40,721 nt of DNA, taken from Chara braunii (lineage: Eukaryota; Streptophyta; Charophyceae; Charales; Characeae). The notes beneath the pieces were generated by a model. The model worked only from the letters and a program-made list of their open reading frames with translations. It was not told where the DNA came from and did not search any database. Positions 1-9,649 of the stretch are shown here, in pieces. The DNA lies in the NCBI GenBank assembly GCA_003427395.1, contig BFEA01000092.1:2234591-2275311 (forward strand), given 5' to 3'. Each line of letters starts with the position of its first letter. The first letter of the stretch is position 1. The position numbers were made by a program, and so were the translations under genes.

Positions 1-20
1 CCGTGAAGGCACACGGGGAT

Positions 21-89
21 GTGGGCAGCTGCCGCTCAACCACAATCAACGTGGGCAGCTGCCGCTCAACCACAATCAACGTGGGCAGC
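21..89. repeat. 30-bp tandem repeat, 2.3 copies
   Basis: Two identical 30-bp units (21-50 and 51-80), each starting GTGGGCAGCTGCCGCTCAAC, are followed by a partial third unit. The unit holds the palindrome GGCAGCTGCC. No coding role is evident. Confidence 0.9.
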
Positions 90-920
90 CTTGTGCATAA
101 GAGGCACAGTAAAAGGGGAGCTGCAAGAACAATGAAAGGGGTACCCCAAGGACAACCAAAAAACTGTCTAATTATAAAATTGCTTTAATATGTTGGACAT
201 CTCAAATGCTCTCGTTGTCTGCAATAGGACAAAGACTGCTTTGATTCTGAATCTATTCACCTGGGTGGAATTGGGGCTGTTGTGGGGAAAATCTAAAACA
301 CACACACACACACATGAAGATGATACTGACTGGTGAAAGGCAGAGCGCTCGAGCCGCTGATGCACTGCAGGTGCCTCAAAGAAGGCGGCCAGCTATGGCT
401 GGCGCCATACCTCGAGGATATGGCACCAGGTGAATGGACTTCACCATCACCTCATCTGTCCTCTCTACCTCTACAGCACTATTCTAGTCCTCTAACACTG
501 AGATCCTCCTGCCTTCACTAGCACTGGACTGCTCCACCTTCGTGCAGCATAGCGGCCTATGAATGAAGTAAATACTACTGGGTTGGCCACCAACCAGGCC
601 GGCCTCCCATCTGGGCCATATGCTCTCATCAAGATCTGGCGGTCCAGGTGAGACGCCATTTGACCAAACTCAGGCCCAGGCCTGAAAAAGTGTGGCCTGG
701 GTCCCTACTCAGGTCCGGGCCCTCGCTGTCTCAACAAGAGGACCTGGAAGAGAAAAACTGCCTGGCACATAAAGTCAGACACAGGCCCAGACTCAAAACG
801 AACTGGGCCAGAAACGTGAAACAGTATGCGCCAGAGGTCCGGATAGGACAAAGCCCTGGAAACTCCTCCAGACCAGGACGCAGTGAACCGGCAAAAGAGA
901 AACTGTACTGACAACAACAC
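90..920. other. Geneless stretch with a short (CA)n tract
   Basis: No recognisable gene or element was found. A (CA)8 tract lies at about 299-314. The open frames are short and lack domains. Confidence 0.5.
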
Positions 921-984
921 AATATGCAGAAACTGAAACAAAATACGCAGAAATCGAAACACTATATGCAGAAATTGAAATCAA
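921..984 (+). repeat. 21-bp tandem repeat, three diverged copies
   Basis: Three units lie at 921-941, 942-962 and 963-984, with consensus AATATGCAGAAATTGAAACA. Period 21 is a multiple of three, so the array reads as a short peptide repeat, but the enclosing 60-codon frame has no domain. Further diverged CAGAACAGACAAA-type repeats follow to about 1170. Confidence 0.8.
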
Positions 985-1524
985 AGCAACTTAGCAAAGT
1001 GAATAAAGCTGGACAGAGAACAGACAAATTGCGCTCACGTCTGGACTCGGAACAGACGAAATACTCACACGCCTGCCTGGAATTGAAAGCAAAGCAGACT
1101 CAATAGGCGGGACTGAGAACCGGCAAAACACATACACGCCTGCGCTCAGAACAGACAAAATACACACACGCCAGTCTGGGAACCCACTCTCCAAGGCCCT
1201 CAAAATTGGCTGGGGACCCTTGGCGAGGGTCTGGGTAGCTGAGGGCGGCCCCAGGAACATGTGGGGGCTCCTTGCCTGGTGTGGGAGCTCTCCTGAGGCG
1301 AAGCAACAAGCATCCGGCAGGCATCAACAACGCATCTCCATCTGACAAACCATTCACAGATCTGTTGTCTTGGTGGAAAAGCAAAAACACTTCCTTTTGT
1401 ATATGTGGCCTTTGGATAGGGAAAGAAGGCCGGGTGCGAACCTGTTATGTGTCCAGCTCATCAGATGTATCATAATTTTTCATCTCGCACGCAAGGGATA
1501 TGCAGAGAAGGCAGCATATGCCGA
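985..1524. other. Geneless stretch
   Basis: It contains degenerate short repeats (CAGAACAGACAAAATAC-like) at 1010-1170. Nothing else is recognisable before the T-run at 1525. Confidence 0.4.
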
Positions 1525-1732
1525 TTTTTTTTTTTTTTTTTTTTTTTTTTTTGGAAAGCTTAAGTCTTAATTGCAAAATAATAGGACGAGGCCGGGGACC
1601 TCACAATTCAACCCGGAGTTATCCTGGCAGCATTAGCCAGTTTCGCTTCCAAGGACAAACAACAGCCTGGCTGCTCTGATTAACTCACCAGAAAAGTAAT
1701 TGGAAAGCTGGAAACCAGGTCCAGCGTCCTGT
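1525..1732 (-). mobile_element. SINE-like copy A with poly(A) tail
   Basis: Read on the minus strand, the copy opens with GGACGCTGGACCTGGTTTCC (1729 downwards). This is the head shared by about fourteen copies in the window and folds as GCTGGA/TCCAGC around a 7-nt loop. The body differs from most copies and shares a GTGAGG(T/A)CCCCGGCCTC segment with copy L near 28.6 kb, which suggests a second subfamily. It ends in A28 (T-run 1525-1552 on the plus strand), as expected for a retroposed element. No target-site duplication was found. Confidence 0.7.
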
Positions 1733-2077
1733 CCTAAAATGCTCTCCAAAAAGTAAGCATTAAAGCACTGAGTAAAAAAAGTTGAGCTAACCCACCAAAC
1801 TTTCTTAACTGCAGAAAAACCCAGTGGCCAGATGGGCATCTTAAACAACAGGTAGGGACAGCTGATAAGAGTCCCTTCAACAGACCCGTAAACGCAGACT
1901 GGCAAAATCATCCTATCCCCACCTTACCTTTTTGCATCTGTGTAGACATGAAAAGTATGAACTCATCCTACCAGAAGGAAGAAGGAATTATGGCTATAAT
2001 CCCAGGGAGTCAAATTCGACCACCGCCTTAAGCACCAAGCCTTTTCCAGGCAAATCCTGACTGAGGCAAAGGCATAA
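1733..2077. other. Region 3' of LINE-1, probable 3' UTR in part
   Basis: This lies immediately downstream of the LINE ORF2 stop on the minus strand. No A-tail or duplicated target site was found that would fix the LINE end. The SINE-like copy A begins at its far side. Confidence 0.35.
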
Positions 2078-3511
2078 CTACGCTGGACTTAGCCAACTTG
2101 AAATCAACATTTTCCCTTCCGCAGAGACAGATGCAAACTTATTGTCACGTGCCCAGGTTTTATAAAACCAATAGGAGTTCCTCCTAGGGCGGCCTACTCC
2201 TCCTTTCCAATCCGCCCTGATCATACTCCTAATATCATTCTTTATTTGTCTTTGTTGTTGCAGCAGGGGGAGGCGCTCACCTTTGAATACTTTAGCATTA
2301 CGGGCCCGCCAAATTTCCTGCAAAATAACGCCTCTGCATACCAGTGCCACATAACCCCACCCCTCATACAGCTTGACTGCGGGGGAGGGAAGGATTCCAT
2401 AGATGATCCACTCGTCTCCCCAGGGGAAGGTTTTGTTCGTCAATGATTTCCATGAGTCCTGCCACCATTGCCAGACTTCATCAGACAGTGGGCATTCTGC
2501 CCACAGATGTGAGTTGGACTCCCATCCCCAATCACACCTCGTGCATGTGATGGGTAGGGTCATGCCTTTTTGGGACAACCGTAGTGCTGTTGGAACGACC
2601 ATTAGCGACTGGAGCCAGAGAAGACTGGCTGATCTCTGGGAGGGGATTCTTGAAATGGCTCTCCACAGATTTGTCCATTCTGGTTGTATCGCCAGAGGCC
2701 CCTTCATCTTTGCGAATCTCTTCTCTGGCAGCGATTTAGGAGATCTGAGTCTGATTTGTCGGAAGCATCTTACTCCTTGCTTAGTAGAATAGCGCACCAA
2801 GGGGAGAACTGCGACTTTACGATCGCTCTGCTGGACATTCTTCCAGCCAAGAAGGGCAGGCTCCACTCGGAAGGCGGCTGACTCTCCTAATAAGGAGGAA
2901 TGTTTGTTGTCATCAGATGAAAGGACTCTAACCTCCGAACAGTCTTTCGTAGAGGCCACGGACTGTTCCCCTAAGTACTGGAGTACGCCCCCTGAAGAGG
3001 CTCTAGTGATGGGTTTCCATTCCTCAACCTTAAGTCCTGTAGGGAGATCCGGACCTATGACTTTCCAGATGATTTGTTGATCATCACAGGAGCGTAACCA
3101 TGTCCTTGAGCAATTCTCAGAGCCCGCCTTAAGTACAGAAGTCCAGTGTGACGGGAGGGCTGCCCTGATTTTGGTGTAGTTTAACTCCACAAAGTGCAGT
3201 CTTGGAAGTCGGCGACGCAGCTCCTTTGGGGACATCCAATCATTTTCCGCGGCGTTCCACAGATGCCTCACTTGAATAACCCCCTTCTCAATCCAAGATC
3301 TACCAAAATTTCCTGCCCCCTCAGCCGCTGAGATCTGCTGTTTGTTAGGCAGGAGGATGTAAGGATTTTCAAAAATAATCTGATTGGCGATTTCCTCTCT
3401 CGTAGTAGGGTCCTTCACCTGCTGGGGCATTAATTTCTTCCAAGACTGAAGAATACCCTGCCACACTTTGGACTTAATTTCCTGTTCAGGAAGGAAGGAA
3501 TTAAGCAGCAA
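2078..3511 (-). pseudogene. LINE ORF2 C-terminal part, out of frame, with zf-RVT finger
   Basis: This continues ORF2 in the -1 register relative to 3430-6324. It begins at a TTG with an in-frame stop a few codons upstream, so it is not a separate gene. About 470 residues are open. Tryptophan-rich blocks typical of the plant L1 C-terminus appear (IQVRHLWNAAENDWMS, LPSHWTSVL). A CCHC finger follows (C323-x2-C326-x8-H335-x4-C340, then PLSDEVWQWW), which is the zf-RVT signature. The end reads SVSAEGKMLISSW, a motif echoed in LINE-3. No classical slippery heptamer lies in the overlap, so I infer an ordinary one-base indel. Joined ORF2 would be about 1,430 residues. Confidence 0.9.
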
Positions 3512-6324
3512 AGCCAGACATCAGTAGCATTGCTCAGAGACCATTCTTCCGACAGTATATATTCTGCCAGCAAAATCCATAACTTATTATGATCCTCGAA
3601 CATTGCCCTTATGACCCACTTTGCTAGTAGGGCCCGATTTTGGTCCAACGGGTCCAAGATGCCCAACCCCCCTTCCGAACGTGGTTGAGTGAGAACCTCC
3701 CAGGCAACTTTCGAAATACACCCTGTATCTTCATCACCTGTTGGTTTCCACAGGTATCTGGCTGCCGCCCGCTTGATTGCAGAATAGGCATCCTTACCTA
3801 ACGTGCAGATTGACAGCGGGAACCAGAGAAGCGAGAACGCTGCCGACGACAGGACTAGCGCTCTCCCAAACAAGGAGAGCTTATGGTTACGTAACCATTG
3901 ACTGATTCTCGAGGTAACCTTATCTGCTAAAAGACGGTCCTGTGTGGTGGAGCAGTCTGATAGGGAGACCAGAATGCCCAAGAAGCGTTCTGAATTATCC
4001 GACGGAACCTGGCGCAGCCCCCATTCCACATTAAGTGTGTATGAGGACGGAAGGAAATAGACCGACTTTGACCAGTTTATAGAGGCCTCAGAAAGAAGAC
4101 AGTACTCATCTAATACTAACTTAACTTCTAACAAGGTGGAGTGAGAGTTATGAACCGCCAGTGTAAGATCATCTGCTAGAGCTCCTCCTTTCCACTGGAG
4201 GGCAGGAGACAATGTCAGTCCTGTTATTCTAGGATTTAGACGATTGTTGTCGAGGAGGATTTCAAGTTGCAGAACAAACAGTAGAGGGGCCAGTGGGCAC
4301 CCTTGTCTCAAAGACCTTGTTAAGTGAAAGTCCTCGGACAATCTTCCGTTGACCACAACCACTGAATCAGCCTCTGCATACATAGCCCTTGTCCACTTTA
4401 TGAAACCTTGGCCAAATCCCATTTTAGACAAGGTGGTAGTAACAAAAGCCCACCCCACCTTGTCATAGGCCTTTTCCATGTCCAAAAGTAGAACTGCCAC
4501 ATTTCTATCTTCTGCATTAATGACCTCGAGGGCTTGAACCGTAGTCATTATATTATCAAAGATCGACCGTCCTTTCACAAAGGCGCCTTGCTCCCATCCT
4601 ACTAGGAGGGGCAGTTCCTCTGCTAACCGGATAGCTAGGGTCTTCGCCAAGATTTTATATGTGACATTCAATACTGATATAGGACGATAGTTCCGGACTT
4701 CCCTCTTATCCCCTTTCTTATAAAGGAGCGAAATCACGCCCTTGACAAAACCCCTTGGAAGGGAGCCCGAAACCAGGGCTTTATTGTAAATCTGACAAAG
4801 GAAAGGTGCAAAAGACGGCCAAGCGCTAGAAAACAGTTCCACGGGAAGCCCATCAAGCCCTGGGCATTTGCCTGTGGCCATCCTTTTAACGGCTCTGGTT
4901 AGTTCCTGTTCTGTGATTGGAGAATCAAGACTGGCCCTAGCTTGCGCAAAAATGCACGAAGTAGTCCTGTCCCAAAACGAAGAGTCAACAGAAAGATCTG
5001 AATCAAAATTATCAAAAGGTGTACGGGAGCTAACAATGTCCCTAAAATACTCTAGGGCATAGGCACACATATTTTGGGTGTCATTCGCAGGTCCCTTTTC
5101 TAAATCGAAGGGATGGATAAGTTCCCTTATTAATGGTTTTGTCTGTCTCAAGACCAAAGACCGAAAGGTCATCTTCGTCATTCTGTCATACCCAATGATG
5201 CCTCTGAGCTTTAACCAATCAAGCCATTCGGCTTGTTTGCGTTGTTCCAAGTCTTCTAGACAACCCAACGCAAGTCTTCTTTTTTCTAACCAATAGAACT
5301 CTTCAAATGGGTCAATACCCATCTTAGCTTCCGCAGTAGCAATCTCCATTAACAAACATTTCTCTTTCCAAGCTCTATTTGCAGATTTCATTCTTGAAAA
5401 TTCAACAAGGGCTGCCCGGATAGTTCCTATTCCCACCTCCGCCCATTCCTCCTCTGAATCAAACAGATCTTTAGCCTGCATACATGCCGTCATCTGGGCG
5501 CTCACCCACCTCGGGATGCCCTCGTCCTTCAACAAATTCACGTTAAGACGGAAGGGAGGGCGTTCCTTTTCCACTAGATCCTTTGAGACAATGTCTATAT
5601 GAATGGGGTAATGATCCGAGATATCTGAGATCCGGTATTCTGAAGCCATACATCTGTCCCAAAGAGAGCCCCTAGCCAAAATAAGATCCAACCGCCTACG
5701 AGGAATAGGAGCCTTTTCTGAGGGTCTTGGGCCATGCCATGTGAAGCCATTGTCCTCTGGGTGTATAACACGGAAGGTGTCTACCAAGCTTTGGGCCTCA
5801 AGAAGAGAAAGCAACAGGGTACTATCAGTCCTCAAGGGGGTGGGCAAAGAAGAGTCCAGCCCCGGGTTTAAAGTTGTGTTCCAGTCTCCTAATAACGCTA
5901 AATTTTCCACATCAGGAAGAAGCGCCGGTAAGTTGGCCAGAAACTTCGTTCTTTCGATGTATTCCGTCGGGGCATAAATAGACGCAATAGCCCATTCTTC
6001 AGAATCAATTGCGATTTTCACCCAGACTACCCGACCCCCGGGGTCTTCATAGTGATCCAGGATAGCACAGTCTAAGTCTTTGTGTATAAGTACCGCCGTG
6101 CCTCCCCTGGTACCATTTGCTGCAGCCCAAAACTGCAGGCCAGACCACCATGGTCTAATTTCACTGATTTTAGCATCACTTAACTTGGTCTCTTGAAGAC
6201 AGACTATTTGAACATTCTCAGAGTAAAAATCAGCAGCTAAACGCTGTCGTTTAAATCTGTTTGATGTGTCGCCTAGGCCTTTAACATTCCAACTAACAAT
6301 TCTAATTCTAGGTGGCAGAGTCAT
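3430..6324 (-). CDS. LINE ORF2, endonuclease and reverse transcriptase
   Basis: This frame has 964 residues. The N-terminal endonuclease is of the exonuclease-endonuclease-phosphatase fold: SWN (11-13), QE45, GDWN (146-149), LDLI (D213) and SDH (236-238). This is the apurinic/L1 endonuclease that nicks target DNA. The reverse transcriptase follows (about 470-760): GKCPGLDGLP (475-484), YRPISVLNVTYKILAK (537-552), motif A LLLDMEKAYD (D615), motif B RQGCPLAPLLF, and the catalytic LADD (716-719), where most L1 elements have F/Y-ADD. Thumb and connection sequence follows to LLAKWVIRA. The start ATG overlaps the end of ORF1b by 17 bases. The frame ends at 3430 because of a frameshift near 3490; the rest of the protein continues in the next entry. 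Confidence 0.95.
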   Translation of the reverse strand: MTLPPRIRIVSWNVKGLGDTSNRFKRQRLAADFYSENVQIVCLQETKLSDAKISEIRPWWSGLQFWAAANGTRGGTAVLIHKDLDCAILDHYEDPGGRVVWVKIAIDSEEWAIASIYAPTEYIERTKFLANLPALLPDVENLALLGDWNTTLNPGLDSSLPTPLRTDSTLLLSLLEAQSLVDTFRVIHPEDNGFTWHGPRPSEKAPIPRRRLDLILARGSLWDRCMASEYRISDISDHYPIHIDIVSKDLVEKERPPFRLNVNLLKDEGIPRWVSAQMTACMQAKDLFDSEEEWAEVGIGTIRAALVEFSRMKSANRAWKEKCLLMEIATAEAKMGIDPFEEFYWLEKRRLALGCLEDLEQRKQAEWLDWLKLRGIIGYDRMTKMTFRSLVLRQTKPLIRELIHPFDLEKGPANDTQNMCAYALEYFRDIVSSRTPFDNFDSDLSVDSSFWDRTTSCIFAQARASLDSPITEQELTRAVKRMATGKCPGLDGLPVELFSSAWPSFAPFLCQIYNKALVSGSLPRGFVKGVISLLYKKGDKREVRNYRPISVLNVTYKILAKTLAIRLAEELPLLVGWEQGAFVKGRSIFDNIMTTVQALEVINAEDRNVAVLLLDMEKAYDKVGWAFVTTTLSKMGFGQGFIKWTRAMYAEADSVVVVNGRLSEDFHLTRSLRQGCPLAPLLFVLQLEILLDNNRLNPRITGLTLSPALQWKGGALADDLTLAVHNSHSTLLEVKLVLDEYCLLSEASINWSKSVYFLPSSYTLNVEWGLRQVPSDNSERFLGILVSLSDCSTTQDRLLADKVTSRISQWLRNHKLSLFGRALVLSSAAFSLLWFPLSICTLGKDAYSAIKRAAARYLWKPTGDEDTGCISKVAWEVLTQPRSEGGLGILDPLDQNRALLAKWVIRAMFEDHNKLWILLAEYILSEEWSLSNATDVWLCCLIPSFLNRKLSPKCGRVFFSLGRN

Positions 6325-7030
6325 CGAAGGAGGACTTCAAAACGCGGTCTGGTTCCACTGAAGGAGCCACGGCCTCCGCAGGCCCTATCGAATTAGATAG
6401 CTGGATCAGATTTGACCTCTGGATCAGAAGTCTAAAGTTGCCATCCGCTATTGACGAGGTCGCATCAACATGCTGCAGCCAAACGGTGATTTCCTTGGCC
6501 GACGGACCCGGATCCATCCGGATGGTCTGAAGGGCGTCCAGTTTAGGCTGGATAAAGTCGAGCAACGGATACCAATAATTCTTCTCAGAACACCAAGAAC
6601 GAAAGGCCTCAGTTGTCGATTTTAGTCCTAAAAACGCTATGTGAAGGAGAACCTTCTTACCATCAGCAGCTGAAGCAATATGGCGTCCCATTCGAGGGGT
6701 AGGGAGGATTGCACATTCCCCCGTATGATTAAGTACGTACGCTTGAGTCAGTTCCAGCACCCTTTCCTCAGATATACCATTTGAGATCTGGATCGAGGGT
6801 AACGAGAGAGATTCTTCATAGTCTTTCTCAGTTAACACCATCGGTCCTTGGTCTGAGTCTGAAACAACTAATGGAATTAAATATTCCCCAGGGGGGTCCA
6901 TCAGAGCGTCCGCTCTTCCTAACATTTTCATAGGAGCCGCAAAGAAGAGAGACTTTTGGCCGATCGGCCAGGCTTGTTCCTCTTTTTTGCCTTTTCTCGG
7001 GAGTGGGCATCCTCTGTTTTGTCCAAGCAC
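6308..7030 (-). CDS. LINE ORF1b, -1 frame extension of ORF1
   Basis: This 240-codon frame is in the -1 register relative to ORF1 and overlaps its last ~100 bases. Its own first ATG lies inside ORF1, and no independent initiation signal is evident. I therefore infer that it is read as a continuation of ORF1, either by -1 frameshifting at the A_AAA_AAG heptamer (6988-6982) or, in an intact relative, without any shift. Joined there, ORF1 plus ORF1b would give about 929 residues. No known domain is visible. The sequence is mixed alpha/beta in composition, with HIAFLGLKSTTEAFRSWC and LLDFIQPKLDALQTIRM segments. Its stop (6308-6310) lies 17 bases past the ORF2 ATG, so the three frames interlock, which supports coding. 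Confidence 0.65.
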   Translation of the reverse strand: MLGQNRGCPLPRKGKKEEQAWPIGQKSLFFAAPMKMLGRADALMDPPGEYLIPLVVSDSDQGPMVLTEKDYEESLSLPSIQISNGISEERVLELTQAYVLNHTGECAILPTPRMGRHIASAADGKKVLLHIAFLGLKSTTEAFRSWCSEKNYWYPLLDFIQPKLDALQTIRMDPGPSAKEITVWLQHVDATSSIADGNFRLLIQRSNLIQLSNSIGPAEAVAPSVEPDRVLKSSFDDSAT

Positions 7031-9096
7031 TTCTCTTCCGCCGTCACAACGGATGATTTATCATTCATTTTAGCTTTCTTGCTTGGGGAATACGTAATAA
7101 GCCTCTTGTGCTGCAGCCCTGGGACAGAAAAGTCCAAGAACTTGCCCTCCTCCGTCGGCACCTCATCCGGGGTACCGTCCGAATGAGTCTGGCTTCGCAA
7201 GCTATCCCCCTCCGAGTCCGACCCCGAAGAGACCACCTCGATGGGGATAGTCTCAATGTAATGCTCAGAATCTTCCTCCACCAGTTTTTGGGGAGAGGGG
7301 CAAATGTCATTCCCAAGCTTGGATTTCTCGCCACCAAAGACAAAAGCCGAGGAGGGGGGGCCAGAGTTCTCACCTCTTTTCCTTCGTAATAAACCAATCA
7401 CCTCCTCCCTTTCCTCGCCTTTCCCTTCCTCCTGGGAGCTTCCAGGCTCAGGCTCAGATTTAAATGGGTTTAAAGTCTCCTCCCTACCCTCCTCCTTAAC
7501 TTCTTCGTTCACCAAGCTTGAGTCATCCTCCTCCTTTTCCATTTCATCTCCTTCATCATCACTTTCCATCAACACGTCGCTGTCATCCGCTTTTGACAGA
7601 TCTTTCTGTTCTTTGATAGGTTGCTCTGCTCTATCTTTAGACTGCGATCCTCCAAGGATAGAGGCCGGGGTAGGGGAGACAACATTCTCCACTCCTTCCT
7701 TATGAGTTAATCCATCCCTCACCCCTTCCTCCCCTTCCCCTTCCCCGTTAATGCCTCCGGAGTCCGATTTTACGGGACAAGGAGGCCCATCTACACCCGC
7801 AACCTTTGCAGCATCTTCCTCCAAATAAGAGTTATTCTCTTTAACTCCCATGCCTTCCTCATCACCCTCGCTGACCAACACCTGATCTCTGTCATCTGCT
7901 TTTGACGGAACATCAGGATCACCCCGAACTTCGGGTAATTTACCCGACGGCTCGGCATCATCCTTGGACGATACCTCTTTCGTGGATGGAATAGACTTGG
8001 TCCCTCCACGAGAATCCTTCCGACTCCAGGATTTCTTGTTAATTTTCCTTTTACGCCCGTTCTTAGGGTTGCGAGCAACTAATTCCCATCGAGGCTTGTC
8101 CTCTTTGTCCGGGGCTGGACCTTTCTTTGAGGAGATTATCTCCTTCTCCTCCAGGAGAATCCCCTTCGTTGAAAGCTTCTCCTTCTGTGGATCCTTCTCC
8201 TTTACAGGGGAATTCTCCTTCTGAGAGGGAGCTTTCTCCGTAGGGTTTTTCTCATGGGCTTTCTGCTTGGCCGGACACCCCACGTCAGAGTCTCTATGGA
8301 AATATCGTCTGCACTTCGAGCACCAGGGTGTTCCAGCGCAGACAACATCTACCTCAACAAACCCTTTATCGTGGAGGTCAACAATAAGCTTCTTCTTGTA
8401 ACGCAATTTTGCCGATGGTACTAAATCAAACCGGACGTCCCGAAGGTCCGGGGATAAGAGTTTCTTGAAGGGTTGGTGGTCAAACAAGACTGCTCCAAAA
8501 GCGTCTTGGACCACTCCCTTCAGGATGCCCCAAATTCCCACCGGAACCTCAAGGCATCTGATCCAAAAAACTTTCTGGCGCATGGCCACTCGCCAGTCAG
8601 AGAGTTGCTTCTCTGACATCCATGGACGAAAGGACACAGAATAGGTTTTTTCATCCATTTCGATCACATCCTTGTCCTTTCTCAGCATCCAAGCAGAAAT
8701 TCGACAGTCGGAAGCAACGTAGGTTACGAGATTCTTGCCTTTGTTCCGAAATACCCCTCTCTTGGGAGGCGCCCCTGTTGAGCCCTGTGCAGCCCACCCA
8801 TTTTCGTAAATCCGGACTAGCCGGTTTTTAACATTCGGGGGAAGAGAGGTGGCGTCATCACCAAAGAAAATAGTAACTGCGTGCTCCTTCAGCCAATCTA
8901 CCTGAACCTGATAGACGTCTTTATCCACTACCACCCTCACACAGTCGTCCCCTTCGACAACTTTACCAGAGGAGAGACCGCCCGGCAGAACCCCTTCTTG
9001 GAAACAAGTATCGAATAACTCCCTGATCCGGACTCTTTCCTGATCTGACATGGGGGAAGAGGTGGGCGGGGGAGGGGGGGCAGAAGATGACGCCAT
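6928..9096 (-). CDS. LINE ORF1, nucleic-acid-binding protein with CCHC knuckle
   Basis: This 722-residue frame starts at the first ATG after a stop-rich leader. It begins with a Pro/Ser-rich stretch. A DUF4283-like region (about 45-230) includes VFWIRCLEVPVGIWGILKG near 177-194, matching the Trp-x-Arg-...-Pro-...-Trp pattern of that family. A zinc knuckle follows: C259-x2-C262-x4-H267-x6-C274. Residues 280-700 are highly charged, Glu/Lys/Ser-rich and probably disordered. L1 ORF1 proteins coat the element RNA and form the RNP used for retrotransposition. The C-terminus (LREKAKK-like basic segment) overlaps a -1 frame that stays open for 224 more codons, so the true product may be longer. Identification as a LINE gag-like protein is firm from motif and position. 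Confidence 0.9.
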   Translation of the reverse strand: MASSSAPPPPPTSSPMSDQERVRIRELFDTCFQEGVLPGGLSSGKVVEGDDCVRVVVDKDVYQVQVDWLKEHAVTIFFGDDATSLPPNVKNRLVRIYENGWAAQGSTGAPPKRGVFRNKGKNLVTYVASDCRISAWMLRKDKDVIEMDEKTYSVSFRPWMSEKQLSDWRVAMRQKVFWIRCLEVPVGIWGILKGVVQDAFGAVLFDHQPFKKLLSPDLRDVRFDLVPSAKLRYKKKLIVDLHDKGFVEVDVVCAGTPWCSKCRRYFHRDSDVGCPAKQKAHEKNPTEKAPSQKENSPVKEKDPQKEKLSTKGILLEEKEIISSKKGPAPDKEDKPRWELVARNPKNGRKRKINKKSWSRKDSRGGTKSIPSTKEVSSKDDAEPSGKLPEVRGDPDVPSKADDRDQVLVSEGDEEGMGVKENNSYLEEDAAKVAGVDGPPCPVKSDSGGINGEGEGEEGVRDGLTHKEGVENVVSPTPASILGGSQSKDRAEQPIKEQKDLSKADDSDVLMESDDEGDEMEKEEDDSSLVNEEVKEEGREETLNPFKSEPEPGSSQEEGKGEEREEVIGLLRRKRGENSGPPSSAFVFGGEKSKLGNDICPSPQKLVEEDSEHYIETIPIEVVSSGSDSEGDSLRSQTHSDGTPDEVPTEEGKFLDFSVPGLQHKRLITYSPSKKAKMNDKSSVVTAEEKCLDKTEDAHSREKAKKRNKPGRSAKSLSSLRLL
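6957..6988 (-). promoter_or_regulatory. Candidate -1 ribosomal frameshift site: slippery heptamer plus stem-loop
   Basis: On the minus strand the ORF1 codons GCA AAA AAG place the heptamer A_AAA_AAG (6988-6982) in the X_XXY_YYZ phase required for tandem -1 slippage. After an 11-nt spacer there is a perfect 14-bp palindrome, TGGCCGATCGGCCA (6970-6957), able to form a 5-bp GC-rich stem with a GATC loop. The -1 frame is open for 224 codons beyond the ORF1 stop region. The spacer is a little longer than typical. A simple one-base indel in the A-run is the competing explanation. Confidence 0.45.
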
Positions 9097-9550
9097 CCTG
9101 AAAACTTAGATATATAAAACTAACGACTCCAAGAGCTTATATTAACTAGAGATCTAAAAAAAAGAGAGAGGCCGCAATAAATAGGCAAAGACCACACTTA
9201 AGTCTTGAGCACTGGAGTATACCTTCATTTCGTCAGATCGTCAAACCGCATTGAGCATCGTGGAGCGTTGAAGTACTCCTGACCATCGACAGGCCCTAGG
9301 GCCCAACGGGCTTGGCCGGGCTCACGGTCTTCTCGATGCATACAGTCGCAGAGCGCCTCTTGATACGGCCCCACGTCTACACCATCCCCCGTTGGAGGAG
9401 CCAGCCCTTCATTCCTTTCAGGGCACAGTCCAGCCACCTTACTAAGGAGAAACACCTTGAAGTTGCCGAACACGAAGCATTTCCCCCCCTTCAGCACGAT
9501 GGCAGCCGCCGGTCCGTGCCCAAGAGCACGGACCAGTAGCACTCCGCAGC
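9097..9550. other. Probable LINE-1 5' leader and flank
   Basis: This is directly upstream of ORF1. A 5' UTR is expected here but cannot be delimited. There are no domains and no recognisable second copy elsewhere in the window. Confidence 0.35.
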
Positions 9551-9600
9551 CTAGCCGTCGCTAACGCGCCGCCGTCGCTAACGCACCGCCATCGCTAGAC
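9551..9600. repeat. 18-bp tandem repeat, about three copies
   Basis: GCCGTCGCTAACGCGCC-type units repeat with small changes (GTCGCTAACGC, GTCGCTAACGC, ATCGCTAGAC). Confidence 0.7.
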
Positions 9601-9606
9601 ATCGCT

Positions 9607-9649
9607 CCTTTTCTTTTCAGTCTCGCTGTATGACCCAGAAAAGAAAAGG
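9607..9649. repeat. Perfect 12-bp inverted repeat (hairpin)
   Basis: CCTTTTCTTTTC (9607-9618) is the exact reverse complement of GAAAAGAAAAGG (9638-9649), separated by 19 nt. Function is unknown. Confidence 0.85.

Larger units (their letters stand above)
2078..9096 (-). mobile_element. L1-type LINE (LINE-1), nearly intact coding region
   Basis: A non-LTR retrotransposon on the minus strand has the order ORF1 (nucleic-acid-binding, CCHC knuckle), ORF1b (-1 frame), ORF2 (endonuclease, RT, C-terminal CCHC finger). The arrangement and motifs are those of plant-type L1 elements, which insert by target-primed reverse transcription. Only two breaks are visible: the ORF1/ORF1b frame change at a slippery A-run near 6985, and a one-base frameshift in ORF2 near 3490. 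That suggests a fairly young copy. The coordinates cover coding sequence only. A 5' leader must lie above 9096 and a 3' UTR below 2078, but I found neither an A-tail nor a target-site duplication, so the ends are unknown. Confidence 0.95.
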
